From Orbus hercynius (lineage in GTDB: Bacteria > Pseudomonadota > Gammaproteobacteria > Enterobacterales > Orbaceae): a stretch of DNA of 64,000 nucleotides. Below the pieces are notes generated by a model that saw only the letters and a program-made list of their open reading frames with translations, was not told the origin of the DNA and ran no database searches. The DNA lies in assembly GCF_003634275.1 (NCBI RefSeq), contig NZ_RBWY01000001.1, forward strand, positions 1,051,955 through 1,115,954, written 5' to 3'. Positions within the stretch are counted from its first letter, which is position 1. Every line of letters begins with the position of its first letter. A program made the translations under genes and the position numbers. This document shows, one piece after another, positions 39,295-46,616 of this stretch.

Positions 39295-39993
39295 TTACTT
39301 ATGTCGGCCAACCGCCTCAAGTGCTGCGTATTGCGCATGTATAAAGCAAGTATCAAATAAAGCAATCGCGGTATCGGTTTGTTTGATTAATAAGCCAATT
39401 TCGGTACAGCCTAAAATAATACCTTGTGCGCCATCGTTAGCTAATTTATGCATAATCGTTAAAAAAGCACGTTTAGACTCAGCCTTGATAAGGCCCAAAC
39501 ATAATTCCTGATAAATAATATTATTAATGATAGCCCGATCCTCTGGCGCAGGAATGATGACCTCAATACCATGATTCATGATGACTTGTTTATAAAAATT
39601 CTGTTCCATCGTATATTGAGTGCCCAATAGCGCAACTTTTTTAATGTGCTGTGTTTTTAATGATAGTGCCGTTGTTTCGGCAATATGTAAAATAGGGATA
39701 GTGATTGCCATTTGAATATCAGCGAATACTTTATGCATAGTATTTGTGCAGACAATAATAAAGTCAGCACCAGATTGCTGTAAGCTGGCAGCGGCTTGTG
39801 CTAAAATTTTGCCACTTTTATCCCAATTCCCATTGACTTGACACTGCTCTATTTCTTGAAAATCAACGCTATATATAATGCATTTTGCTGAATGTAAACC
39901 ACCAAGCTCCGCTTGAATGACTCGATTAATCACTTGATAATAAGTCACCGTGCTTTCCCAACTCATCCCACCAATTAAGCCAATTGTTTTCAT
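39295..39993 (-). CDS. Aspartate/glutamate racemase family protein
   Basis: 232 residues. PLP-independent amino-acid racemase fold with start KTIGLIGGMSWESTVTYYQVIN, first catalytic Cys in FIIVCTNTMHKV (about residue 83) and second in GIILGCTEIGLL (about 194). It resembles E. coli YgeA/RacD, a broad-specificity racemase. It overlaps the rlmC stop by four bases (ATGA), so translation is coupled; the functional reason is not evident. The amino-acid specificity cannot be told from the sequence. Confidence 0.88.
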   Translation of the reverse strand: MKTIGLIGGMSWESTVTYYQVINRVIQAELGGLHSAKCIIYSVDFQEIEQCQVNGNWDKSGKILAQAAASLQQSGADFIIVCTNTMHKVFADIQMAITIPILHIAETTALSLKTQHIKKVALLGTQYTMEQNFYKQVIMNHGIEVIIPAPEDRAIINNIIYQELCLGLIKAESKRAFLTIMHKLANDGAQGIILGCTEIGLLIKQTDTAIALFDTCFIHAQYAALEAVGRHK

Positions 39994-41132
39994 TTGATGT
40001 CCTTATTATATTGGGTATTTTTTAATAGTACGAGAATTTCCATATGTTCGGTATGAGGAAACATGTCAAATAACTGCACACATTGGATTTGATACTGTGT
40101 TAAGACCTTTAAATCAGCAACTAAACTGTCTAAATTACAACTTGAATATAAAATATATTGTGATGACATTTGATGTAAATAATCAGCTAACGCTTGACCT
40201 AAACCACGACGAGGTGGGTTAACTAAAACAAGATCAGGTTGCGAGTTTGGTTGTGAATAGGCAAATTTTGCCGCATCCAATGACTGGAAGCTAATTTTGT
40301 TGTAATCCATTAAACGAGCTGATAATTTTGCACACGCTATCGCTTCTTGATTAATTTCAATGCCCGTTAATTGCCTTTGCGCAGTAATACAATGTAGTCC
40401 AAATCCGCCCACGCCACAAAATAGATCCCAGATAGCATTAACATTTAATGAGTCTAACCATTGTTTAGCTGTGGCATATAACTGACTGGCGACAGCGGTG
40501 TTTGTCTGAAAGAAGCTGCCTTTTTGTATGAATAATGGGATATTATTCATCGTTATCGGGAACTGTTGTTGCTGCGTCAAAATAAATTCTTGTGGGCCTT
40601 CAAGAACCGCCGAATGCTCTGGCTGAATATTAATCGAGATCACGATCAATTGTGGCATATTTTGTTGTATTTCAGCTAAAGCATGAGTGATTTTTGATTG
40701 TTCTTTTTCTGAGCGCAAAACAATTCGCAGCATAAATTGACCTTTGGCCTCAGTTAGAATAATAAATTTAATTTCCCCTTTTTTCTTGCGAATGTTATAG
40801 GGAACTAACTGCAATTGCTTAATTAACGTTCTGAGTTGATATAGTGTTGAGCGCATTACGGGAGAATAAAGGGGGCAATCACATAAATCGACAGCATTAC
40901 CATCGGTCATTATGCCTAGTATTGGTTTTTCCACCGTACCTAAAACGGCCATTTTAGCTTTATTACGAAAAGCAACTTGCTCACTCATAATCGGATCTAA
41001 AATCACCTCAGGGTTAAACTCATTTAACTTTTGAGATAGCATTGCTTGTTTATCGTGTATCTGTCTGGCGTACGGTTTTTCTAACCAGGAGCAAGATCGA
41101 CATTGGTGAGAATTATAATAAGAACATATCAT
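39990..41132 (-). CDS. rlmC: 23S rRNA (uracil(747)-C(5))-methyltransferase RlmC
   Basis: 380 residues. Makes m5U747 in 23S rRNA. Fe-S cluster cysteines at CSYYNSHQCRSCSW (residues 3-15) and VDLCDCPLY; EKPILGIM and FRNKAKM are RlmC-like. SAM motif WDLFCGVGGFGLHC, LVNPPRRGLGQAL, catalytic Cys in YILYSSCNLDSL, C-terminal VQLFDMFPHTEHMEIL. It lacks the TRAM domain of RlmD. First of a likely rlmC-racD-gshA-yafD transcript. Confidence 0.95.
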   Translation of the reverse strand: MICSYYNSHQCRSCSWLEKPYARQIHDKQAMLSQKLNEFNPEVILDPIMSEQVAFRNKAKMAVLGTVEKPILGIMTDGNAVDLCDCPLYSPVMRSTLYQLRTLIKQLQLVPYNIRKKKGEIKFIILTEAKGQFMLRIVLRSEKEQSKITHALAEIQQNMPQLIVISINIQPEHSAVLEGPQEFILTQQQQFPITMNNIPLFIQKGSFFQTNTAVASQLYATAKQWLDSLNVNAIWDLFCGVGGFGLHCITAQRQLTGIEINQEAIACAKLSARLMDYNKISFQSLDAAKFAYSQPNSQPDLVLVNPPRRGLGQALADYLHQMSSQYILYSSCNLDSLVADLKVLTQYQIQCVQLFDMFPHTEHMEILVLLKNTQYNKDIK

Positions 41133-41255
41133 ATTTATTTTAATAAAATCATTTGGTTAATTTTTTTTTAAAAAAAAGTGTTTTTTTATGGAACTTCTAT
41201 TTTGTTTACCTGTCTTAATATGTGCCACTGCTTTATTTTTTCATTTTATAACCAT

Positions 41256-41282
41256 GCCATCTAATTTAGATGGCTTTTTTTA
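41256..41282 (+). terminator. Plus-strand intrinsic terminator overlapping the end of the EamA gene
   Basis: GCCATCT (41256-41262) pairs with AGATGGC (41268-41274), loop of 5, followed by TTTTTTT (41275-41281). The T tract is on the plus strand only. The stop codon of the minus-strand EamA gene is inside the hairpin. No plus-strand gene precedes it. Confidence 0.6.
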
Positions 41283-42132
41283 CGGTAACATGGCTCACAT
41301 ACTGTTGAACAGCTAGTGCTAAAACAATGATACCGCCACCGATTAGGAACCTTAACCAATCAATTTGCTGCTGCCAAATAATGACATTGACTAAAATTCC
41401 AGCAGGTATAAGTAAATTATTCATAATTGCCAGTGTACCAGAATCCACTTTTGTTGCCCCATAGTTCCACAAAAAGTAACAGACACCTGAAGCGACAATA
41501 CCAAGCCAAATTAAAATTGACCATTGTGTTAATGTTGTCGGTAAACGCGCCGAGTGACCAAACATAAACCAGCAAATAACAGCCACAATAGCGGCACCGA
41601 TATATACCCAAGCAAAAGCATATCGATGCGGTAAGTGATAAACCTCCATTATACGCTTATAGCCTACTTGTCCGATAGCAAAACTGATGTTTGCACCTTG
41701 AATCAATAAAAATCCCTGAACAAAGTCGGCGGAGATATGATCATAGCGAATAATTGCTGTGCCAACAACCGCCAAACTAGCGGTTAATAAATAGTAGGTT
41801 CTTAATTTGTGTTTCTGCAAAATATCGTAGATAAGTGTAATATAAATTGGGGTGAAAATGGTAAATAATAGTAATTCAGGCACTGTAATATAGTCAAAAG
41901 CACGATAATAAAAAATATACATTATACCTAATTGGCAAGCACCAACTAGCGCGAGCAAAGTAATTTGCTTAATCGAAAAATAACGTAAACGTAAGAAAGG
42001 TAAAAAAACTAACAAAGCAAGCATAATACGAACTAAAACAGCAAACCAAGTATCAACTTGACCGCTCAAATACACACCAATCAGACTAAATGAAAAGGAC
42101 CAAATAATCGTTACAACAATCAAATAAAACAC
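41266..42132 (-). CDS. EamA-family drug/metabolite transporter
   Basis: 288 residues, about ten membrane helices in two EamA repeats (first about 1-130, second about 140-280). Typical pieces are LIVVTIIWSFSFSLIGVYL at the start, ALVGACQLGIMYIFYYRAFDYITVPELLLFTIFTPIYI, and YFLWNYGATKVDSGTLAIMNNLLIPAGILVN. It resembles the carboxylate/amino acid/amine exporter group; the substrate is unknown. Single minus-strand gene between csp and rlmC. Confidence 0.85.
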   Translation of the reverse strand: MFYLIVVTIIWSFSFSLIGVYLSGQVDTWFAVLVRIMLALLVFLPFLRLRYFSIKQITLLALVGACQLGIMYIFYYRAFDYITVPELLLFTIFTPIYITLIYDILQKHKLRTYYLLTASLAVVGTAIIRYDHISADFVQGFLLIQGANISFAIGQVGYKRIMEVYHLPHRYAFAWVYIGAAIVAVICWFMFGHSARLPTTLTQWSILIWLGIVASGVCYFLWNYGATKVDSGTLAIMNNLLIPAGILVNVIIWQQQIDWLRFLIGGGIIVLALAVQQYVSHVTVKKAI

Positions 42133-42189
42133 ACTGACCTCATCATGTACACAAAAATAAAAAAAATAGTTTACATGTTTTTGTCGATA

Positions 42190-42217
42190 AAAAAAACCCG
42201 CTGCAAGCAGCGGATTT
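42190..42217 (-). terminator. Terminator of the cold-shock gene
   Basis: CCGCTGC (42198-42204) pairs with GCAGCGG (42207-42213). On the minus strand it is followed by GTTTTTTTTATC. It begins about 24 nt after the stop codon. Confidence 0.85.
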
Positions 42218-42236
42218 TCTCATCAAAGCGGTTTAT

Positions 42237-42446
42237 TTATAGTACAACAACTTCAGCAGCTGCTGGACCACGCGGGCTGTCTTGAATAGCAAACTCGACC
42301 TTTTGCCCTTCTGCTAATGTTTTGAACCCGTCTCCAGTGATTGCTGAAAAGTGAACAAACACATCTTTACTACCATCTGTTGGAGTGATAAAACCAAAAC
42401 CTTTACTTTCGTTGAACCATTTTACTTGGCCAGTTTTCTTAGTCAT
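42237..42446 (-). CDS. Cold-shock protein, CspA family
   Basis: 69 residues, the usual family length. Single OB-fold RNA chaperone: [17 protein letters not shown] carries RNP1 (KGFGFI), DVFVHFSAI carries RNP2, and the tail reads [20 protein letters not shown]. The frame is open upstream to 42515 but the family starts at [12 protein letters not shown], so ATG 42446 is chosen. A long untranslated leader (see promoter) is typical of cold-inducible csp genes. Which E. coli Csp it corresponds to cannot be decided. Confidence 0.95.
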   Translation of the reverse strand: MTKKTGQVKWFNESKGFGFITPTDGSKDVFVHFSAITGDGFKTLAEGQKVEFAIQDSPRGPAAAEVVVL

Positions 42447-42686
42447 TATTAAGTTTCCTGCTAAAATTAATTTCTTGCCTACTGAGGCTGTTTTTAAGAC
42501 TACTACAACAGCCAACTGAGTAAAACATAAGAAACCAATGAAAAATACATTTACAATCTTAATGCTAAAACAAAGTTCGTGCTGCGCAATTAATCTTCGT
42601 TATTATTACCTCATATATTGTAAAGATAATCAAGCAAATAATCATGATTTTGGTAACTGAGTTCACAATTTTTTTATCTAGTCTTT

Positions 42687-42717
42687 ATCATATAGTGGAA
42701 ATTTGACTTATGTCAAA
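42687..42717 (-). promoter_or_regulatory. Candidate promoter of the cold-shock gene with palindrome at -35
   Basis: Minus strand: -35 TTGACA (42716-42711), 18-bp spacer, -10 TATGAT (42692-42687). The transcript would have a leader of about 235 nt, as is usual for cold-shock mRNAs. The -35 lies in a perfect palindrome TTTGAC-TTAT-GTCAAA (42702-42717), close to FNR-type sites (TTGAT-N4-ATCAA) but with C/G at the inner position. The rest of 42447-42860 is AT-rich with no ORF that I support. Confidence 0.5.
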
Positions 42718-42860
42718 ACCTAATAAATAAAATTTATTATATTGATTATTATTAATAAATTATTTTAAAATAAAAATAAATAATCATAAAAATAAAATTC
42801 CATTTCTTTACAAATAGTTTACATGAAGAAAATAAATTTACACTTTCATAACAATTAAAA

Positions 42861-42890
42861 ACAAAAAAAGCGAACCTAAATTCGCTTAAA
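42861..42890 (-). terminator. Terminator of the 3HB-oligomer-hydrolase-like gene
   Basis: AAGCGAA (42868-42874) pairs with TTCGCTT (42881-42887), 6-nt loop; on the minus strand TTTTTTTGTTTTT follows. It is 26 nt after the stop codon. Confidence 0.8.
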
Positions 42891-42912
42891 TTTTATCCCA
42901 AAATAGTAAGTA

Positions 42913-45015
42913 TTAATTCGCTATTGGTAATTCGATTGTACCATTTGCGATGCGAATATAATCATTTTGTTTTGCCGTCTGCACAATTGGAACTAAATTT
43001 GCTTTAGTCACTGATGGTGCAAGTCCAATCTCGCCCTCTCTTGCTTTAGCGCGAATCATTTGACTATCTGGTAATGTGGTATTGGAATTTAAATTACTCC
43101 ACAACCAATTCATCGCACTTTCGCCGTAATAGTCCAGAGCAACTAACGTATTATCAAAAGGTAGCTCACCGCTAAGATAGCTGGCATTTTCAACTTCAAT
43201 ATAACGTAAGTTAGAAAAACTGCCTTCAACAAAGCTATTTAATGCCGCATAAGCTCGAGAAGAGTAGTCAGGTAAATTTTTCACATTTAATTGACCGTGT
43301 ACTATAATCGTTTTTATTTGATTTAATTTACCTGTCGCAGTCACAGCAGCTAAACCATCGAGAACTCGCCTTTCTGATAGTTTATCTCGCAGGCAAATTG
43401 CACCTGATAAATTATAATCAACATCACTTTCCCCCTTTGAACGAGAAAAGAATTCGCGATGAGCGCCTTTAGGATCTGTATCGTTAACCAAATCAATAAC
43501 AATAGTACGATCGTCAACTTTAATCGGTAAAGAGCCTGAATTTAGAGCCCATATTGCCGCAAAACTGGTCTTTGTTAATGGCTCAACTGACCCTTCATAA
43601 TACAATTCATCAGTATCAATACTGGCAACAGAATAATTACACAAATGTTCATCAACACCATAACGACCATATTCACTAATGTATTTATAGGGATAATTGA
43701 TGGATTCAACATGATAATAATAAGGCAACTGATAGGCCATTTCGGGAGTCCAGCCGTATTGATATAGTTTTTCTAACGCTTCTTTGGCTTGTTCTTTTGG
43801 CGTTAATTGAGCTAACAATCCGACTTTCTGTAGTGCAGCGCAGCGGTTTTCGGCAAAAAAGAATGCATCTTGCTCCGGCACACGAGTGCCAAAAGTCATC
43901 TCATTTAATTCTAACGCCGCGCAGGGAATGTAAAGAGCGCCATAGGAACTATAATCAATGAGCGACTTAATCTTGAGTGGCGCAATATTAGCTGTGCCTC
44001 GTTTGATAAATAATGGTATGTTTGGGTCATCGCTAATTTGTATTTGTGGATTGACAGCAACGATCCCATCAATAATCCCCTCTTTATCAAATTCTCCAGC
44101 TTTTAATGCAGCACCACCGCCATCAGCAGCACCATAAACTAGAACATACGTATTATTTTTATTTAATATTGCCTCACGAGTCGGTGAAAACATTTCATTG
44201 AGCTGATAAAATGCAAACTCGATTGAGTTTAAAACATATTCACCCCATTTCGCTTCTGGATTTTGTTTGGAATGTAGTTGCTTAATGGCATAACGATTAA
44301 GATAATTTTTTGCCGTTCCCGTTGTAGACAAATTGAATATGAGTTCATTATTATTTTCATCTTGATGACTTTTTCGACCATCCACTCGAAAGCCATCTTG
44401 ATGGTCTAAATCAAATATAGTGTTACCAAGTCCTTTATCATTGTAAACCACAGCGCAATTATGATTTAACCCCCAAAGCCCTCTTATTTGTATATCCTTG
44501 GCATTATAAATACCATCAGAATCAGTCGCGGGTACCGCAATAATACAGGGATTATTTTTATCAAAATCGAGGGGCACTTGTAACAAAAATGCAACGCGCT
44601 CATCGCCATTGACTAAAACAGCTTGAATCTCAGTCCCTGCAATTCGACCATCAAAAAGAGGTGTTAATGACTGTTTTTTAAACCCAAAAAACTCCCCTTC
44701 ACCATCTTTAGTATCAATGTAGCGATTTAATCTTGCTCTTTTAAGTTCAGTAAAGGTGGGATTTTGTAAATCAACAAATTTATTTTTAACTTTGATTTGA
44801 GAAAGTTGAGAAAATCCATACCCTGCCGTAGCAAGATCATCACTTTCACCATCATAGAAAAATGATTTACCAATCTCTAGCCATGCAGGTTGCGAATTAA
44901 TTGGTAATTCATCATTTTTTTTTATGAGCGGTGAATAATTGGCAAAGCTGATACTGTAATTCGATAAAACCACAAAAAAAACAATATATGTGGTGATATT
45001 TTTTAGTTTAATCAT
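42913..45015 (-). CDS. Secreted 3-hydroxybutyrate oligomer hydrolase-like protein
   Basis: 700 residues with a signal peptide (MIKLKNITTYIVFFVVLSNYSISFA). The body matches the large D-(-)-3-hydroxybutyrate oligomer hydrolase family: DGRIAGTEIQAVLVNGDERVAFLLQVP, NPCIIAVPATDSDGIYNAKDIQIRG, NHNCAVVYNDKGLGN, and DTDPKGAHREFFSRSKG with LKLSERRVLDGL-like region RDKLSERRVLDGL. Where the family, as I recall it, has a Ser nucleophile (S-x-S-N-G-G-G), this protein reads YGAADGGGAALKAGE, so the serine seems to be replaced. It may be inactive or use another residue. It lies downstream of the ner-like gene with a 76-bp gap. Confidence 0.78.
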   Translation of the reverse strand: MIKLKNITTYIVFFVVLSNYSISFANYSPLIKKNDELPINSQPAWLEIGKSFFYDGESDDLATAGYGFSQLSQIKVKNKFVDLQNPTFTELKRARLNRYIDTKDGEGEFFGFKKQSLTPLFDGRIAGTEIQAVLVNGDERVAFLLQVPLDFDKNNPCIIAVPATDSDGIYNAKDIQIRGLWGLNHNCAVVYNDKGLGNTIFDLDHQDGFRVDGRKSHQDENNNELIFNLSTTGTAKNYLNRYAIKQLHSKQNPEAKWGEYVLNSIEFAFYQLNEMFSPTREAILNKNNTYVLVYGAADGGGAALKAGEFDKEGIIDGIVAVNPQIQISDDPNIPLFIKRGTANIAPLKIKSLIDYSSYGALYIPCAALELNEMTFGTRVPEQDAFFFAENRCAALQKVGLLAQLTPKEQAKEALEKLYQYGWTPEMAYQLPYYYHVESINYPYKYISEYGRYGVDEHLCNYSVASIDTDELYYEGSVEPLTKTSFAAIWALNSGSLPIKVDDRTIVIDLVNDTDPKGAHREFFSRSKGESDVDYNLSGAICLRDKLSERRVLDGLAAVTATGKLNQIKTIIVHGQLNVKNLPDYSSRAYAALNSFVEGSFSNLRYIEVENASYLSGELPFDNTLVALDYYGESAMNWLWSNLNSNTTLPDSQMIRAKAREGEIGLAPSVTKANLVPIVQTAKQNDYIRIANGTIELPIAN

Positions 45016-45091
45016 GTTAACACTCTATATTTGATATGATCAAAATTTGGTCTATCGGTATTTGACCGGTATCAGAAGTATAACAATAAAA

Positions 45092-45340
45092 TCACGATAT
45101 TTTAATCTTATTTTCATATCGAGAAGGCCAGATTTCTTCTGGATTTAAACCGATCGCATCGGCAATAATTCTCTCGCCTTTCGGCCACTTACGATCTAAT
45201 ACATTACGAAGCGTATTTTCTGATAAGCCCGCCTCTCGCGAGAGTTTTCTTAAACTTAATCCCTGTTTTTCGAGTGCAGCTCGAATATCTGCTCGATGCC
45301 AATCTTGAATTTTTTTTTGATTTTCATTATGATTTTTCAT
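45092..45340 (-). CDS. Ner/Nlp-like DNA-binding protein
   Basis: 82 residues. A winged helix-turn-helix like phage Mu Ner and its bacterial relative Nlp (SfsB): QDWHRADIRAALEKQGLSLRKLSREAG, then TLRNVLDRKWPKGERIIADAIGLNPEEIWPSRYE. Ner represses early transposition and repressor promoters in Mu. ATG 45340 has GGAAG five bases before it; an in-frame GTG at 45352 precedes that site. It is divergent from a c/cI-type repressor, the layout of a Mu immunity region, but no transposase follows. Confidence 0.85.
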   Translation of the reverse strand: MKNHNENQKKIQDWHRADIRAALEKQGLSLRKLSREAGLSENTLRNVLDRKWPKGERIIADAIGLNPEEIWPSRYENKIKIS

Positions 45341-45483
45341 TTTAACTTCCACATTTTGGTAATTTACTCAGAATTTCATTATACGACGACAAATTATTTT
45401 AGGAAATTAAATTTCCAAAAAATAAAATATTATTAAATATAAATGAATATTGTTATACTTGGACGTTAACTAAATTTTTTACG

Positions 45484-45554
45484 TTATCTTTATATTTCTT
45501 AAATTATCTTTATTTTTTTGTGATTTTGTGACATTATATTGTTAAAAAAGATAA
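45484..45554. promoter_or_regulatory. Operator-like repeats between ner-like and repressor genes
   Basis: TTATCTTTAT occurs at 45484-45493 and 45504-45513 (20-bp period, two helical turns), and the inverse AAAGATAA at 45547-45554. The cluster is in the 280-bp divergent control region. It is a plausible binding array for the repressor or Ner. Which protein binds is not known. Confidence 0.5.
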
Positions 45555-45620
45555 TCTATACCGTTAATAAGAAAAATTTTCTTTTATTGTTTAATATGAT
45601 ATTTAAGACAACGGAAACTT

Positions 45621-46316
45621 ATGAAACAAAATTATTTTACCTTTGCTCAACGACTAAAATATATTATTGGTGACAGCTCTCTTCTAAGCTTCTCTAAAAA
45701 ATGTAATCTATCTGAGAGCGCCATTAGAAAATATATTAGAGAAGAATCTGAACCAACACTTCAAAATCTATTGACTATGGCAAAAGTAGGAAATGTGTCA
45801 GTTGCTTGGTTAGCAACTGGCCATGATCCATTCGTTTCTAATGCAGATCTCTTACCGCAAGATACCAAAAATATCGTTGTGACGGTTCCTGAAATTGAGT
45901 TTAATAATATATTAGCATTCACAAATAACACGCTTACCCCACTTGAAAAAAAGAGCAATATTATTACAGAATGGGTGTTAAGTCGTGACTGGTTATACCG
46001 TTCAGGTCTGATTAATGAAGATTTAGCAATTGTTCAAGTCCCTTATAATAATATGGCAAACACAATAAAATGCGGTGATATAGCCGTTATTAGTTTAGCT
46101 AAAGGAGACTTAACCCATGTATTAGCGGGGATCTATATTATTTTGCTCAATAATAAACTATTGATAAAACGTATCCAATATGATCCAATCGAAGATGGGT
46201 ATCACTTGATTAATGATAATGAAACGTTTAAAAACCATTTAATCAAACAAAATGACGTCACGCCATTTCATGTATTGGCAAAAATCGACCACATTTTAAC
46301 TAATATTTCTTATTAA
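45621..46316 (+). CDS. Phage-type repressor, XRE helix-turn-helix plus S24-like domain
   Basis: 231 residues. N-terminal helix-turn-helix (about 6-68: FAQRLKYIIGDSSLLSFSKKCNLSESAIRKYIREESEPTLQNLLTMAKVGNVSVAWLATG), linker, then a LexA/cI-like C-terminal domain (about 130-225). In that domain the position of the autocleavage Ser is Asn (PYNNMANTIKCGDIAVI, where SMxPTIxxGD is usual), while the Lys is kept (LLIKRIQYD). It should therefore dimerise but not self-cleave. It is divergent from the ner-like gene, with its own strong terminator. It is probably a domesticated prophage repressor. Confidence 0.82.
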   Translation: MKQNYFTFAQRLKYIIGDSSLLSFSKKCNLSESAIRKYIREESEPTLQNLLTMAKVGNVSVAWLATGHDPFVSNADLLPQDTKNIVVTVPEIEFNNILAFTNNTLTPLEKKSNIITEWVLSRDWLYRSGLINEDLAIVQVPYNNMANTIKCGDIAVISLAKGDLTHVLAGIYIILLNNKLLIKRIQYDPIEDGYHLINDNETFKNHLIKQNDVTPFHVLAKIDHILTNISY

Positions 46317-46328
46317 TCGAACATTAAT

Positions 46329-46357
46329 AAATACCGCATAAATGCGGTATTTTTTTG
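46329..46357 (+). terminator. Terminator of the repressor gene
   Basis: ATACCGCA (46331-46338) pairs with TGCGGTAT (46343-46350), 4-nt loop, then TTTTTTT. It starts 15 nt after the stop codon and could also end the small minus-strand ORF on the other side. Confidence 0.9.
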
Positions 46358-46390
46358 TATATCTAATCGTAATTTTTCAAAAACTGAATT

Positions 46391-46480
46391 TTACTTTACG
46401 CTATACATCGCTTGTAAATGATTTTTTTTGTCTTTTTTGGTTTTGATTAGTTTGATTAAATTTTTATGTGGAGTTCTCAT
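46391..46480 (-). CDS. Small basic ORF of 29 codons with strong ribosome binding site
   Basis: Translated MRTPHKNLIKLIKTKKDKKN plus HLQAMYSVK, 29 residues, strongly basic (about ten Lys/Arg), with no membrane segment. AAGGAG at 46487-46492 is six bases before the ATG, one of the best ribosome binding sites in the window. It is flanked by terminators: that of mgtA (46584-46606) upstream and the bidirectional hairpin at 46331-46350 downstream, so it would be its own transcription unit. I do not recognise the product. It may be a small RNA- or ribosome-binding protein, or a chance ORF. Confidence 0.5.
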   Translation of the reverse strand: MRTPHKNLIKLIKTKKDKKNHLQAMYSVK

Positions 46481-46579
46481 TTTAATCTCCTTATTTATGC
46501 ATAATATATCTCTTATTTTTCATATAATTGATTGATTAGATAATTAAATCATTTTTATCATATTATCAATCTCTTCAAT

Positions 46580-46606
46580 AATAACGGCTTATTATCAATA
46601 AGCCGT
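46580..46606 (-). terminator. Terminator of mgtA
   Basis: A 10-bp stem ACGGCTTATT (46584-46593) with AATAAGCCGT (46597-46606), 3-nt loop. On the minus strand TATTATT follows. It begins 10 nt after the mgtA stop. Confidence 0.65.
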
Positions 46607-46616
46607 TTGACTTAAA

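Noticed and set aside
45353-45620. Attachment site or phage remnants beside the Mu-like pair
   Set aside because: I saw no transposase fragment, no tRNA and no terminal repeats; Mu-like ends would need comparison with an empty site.
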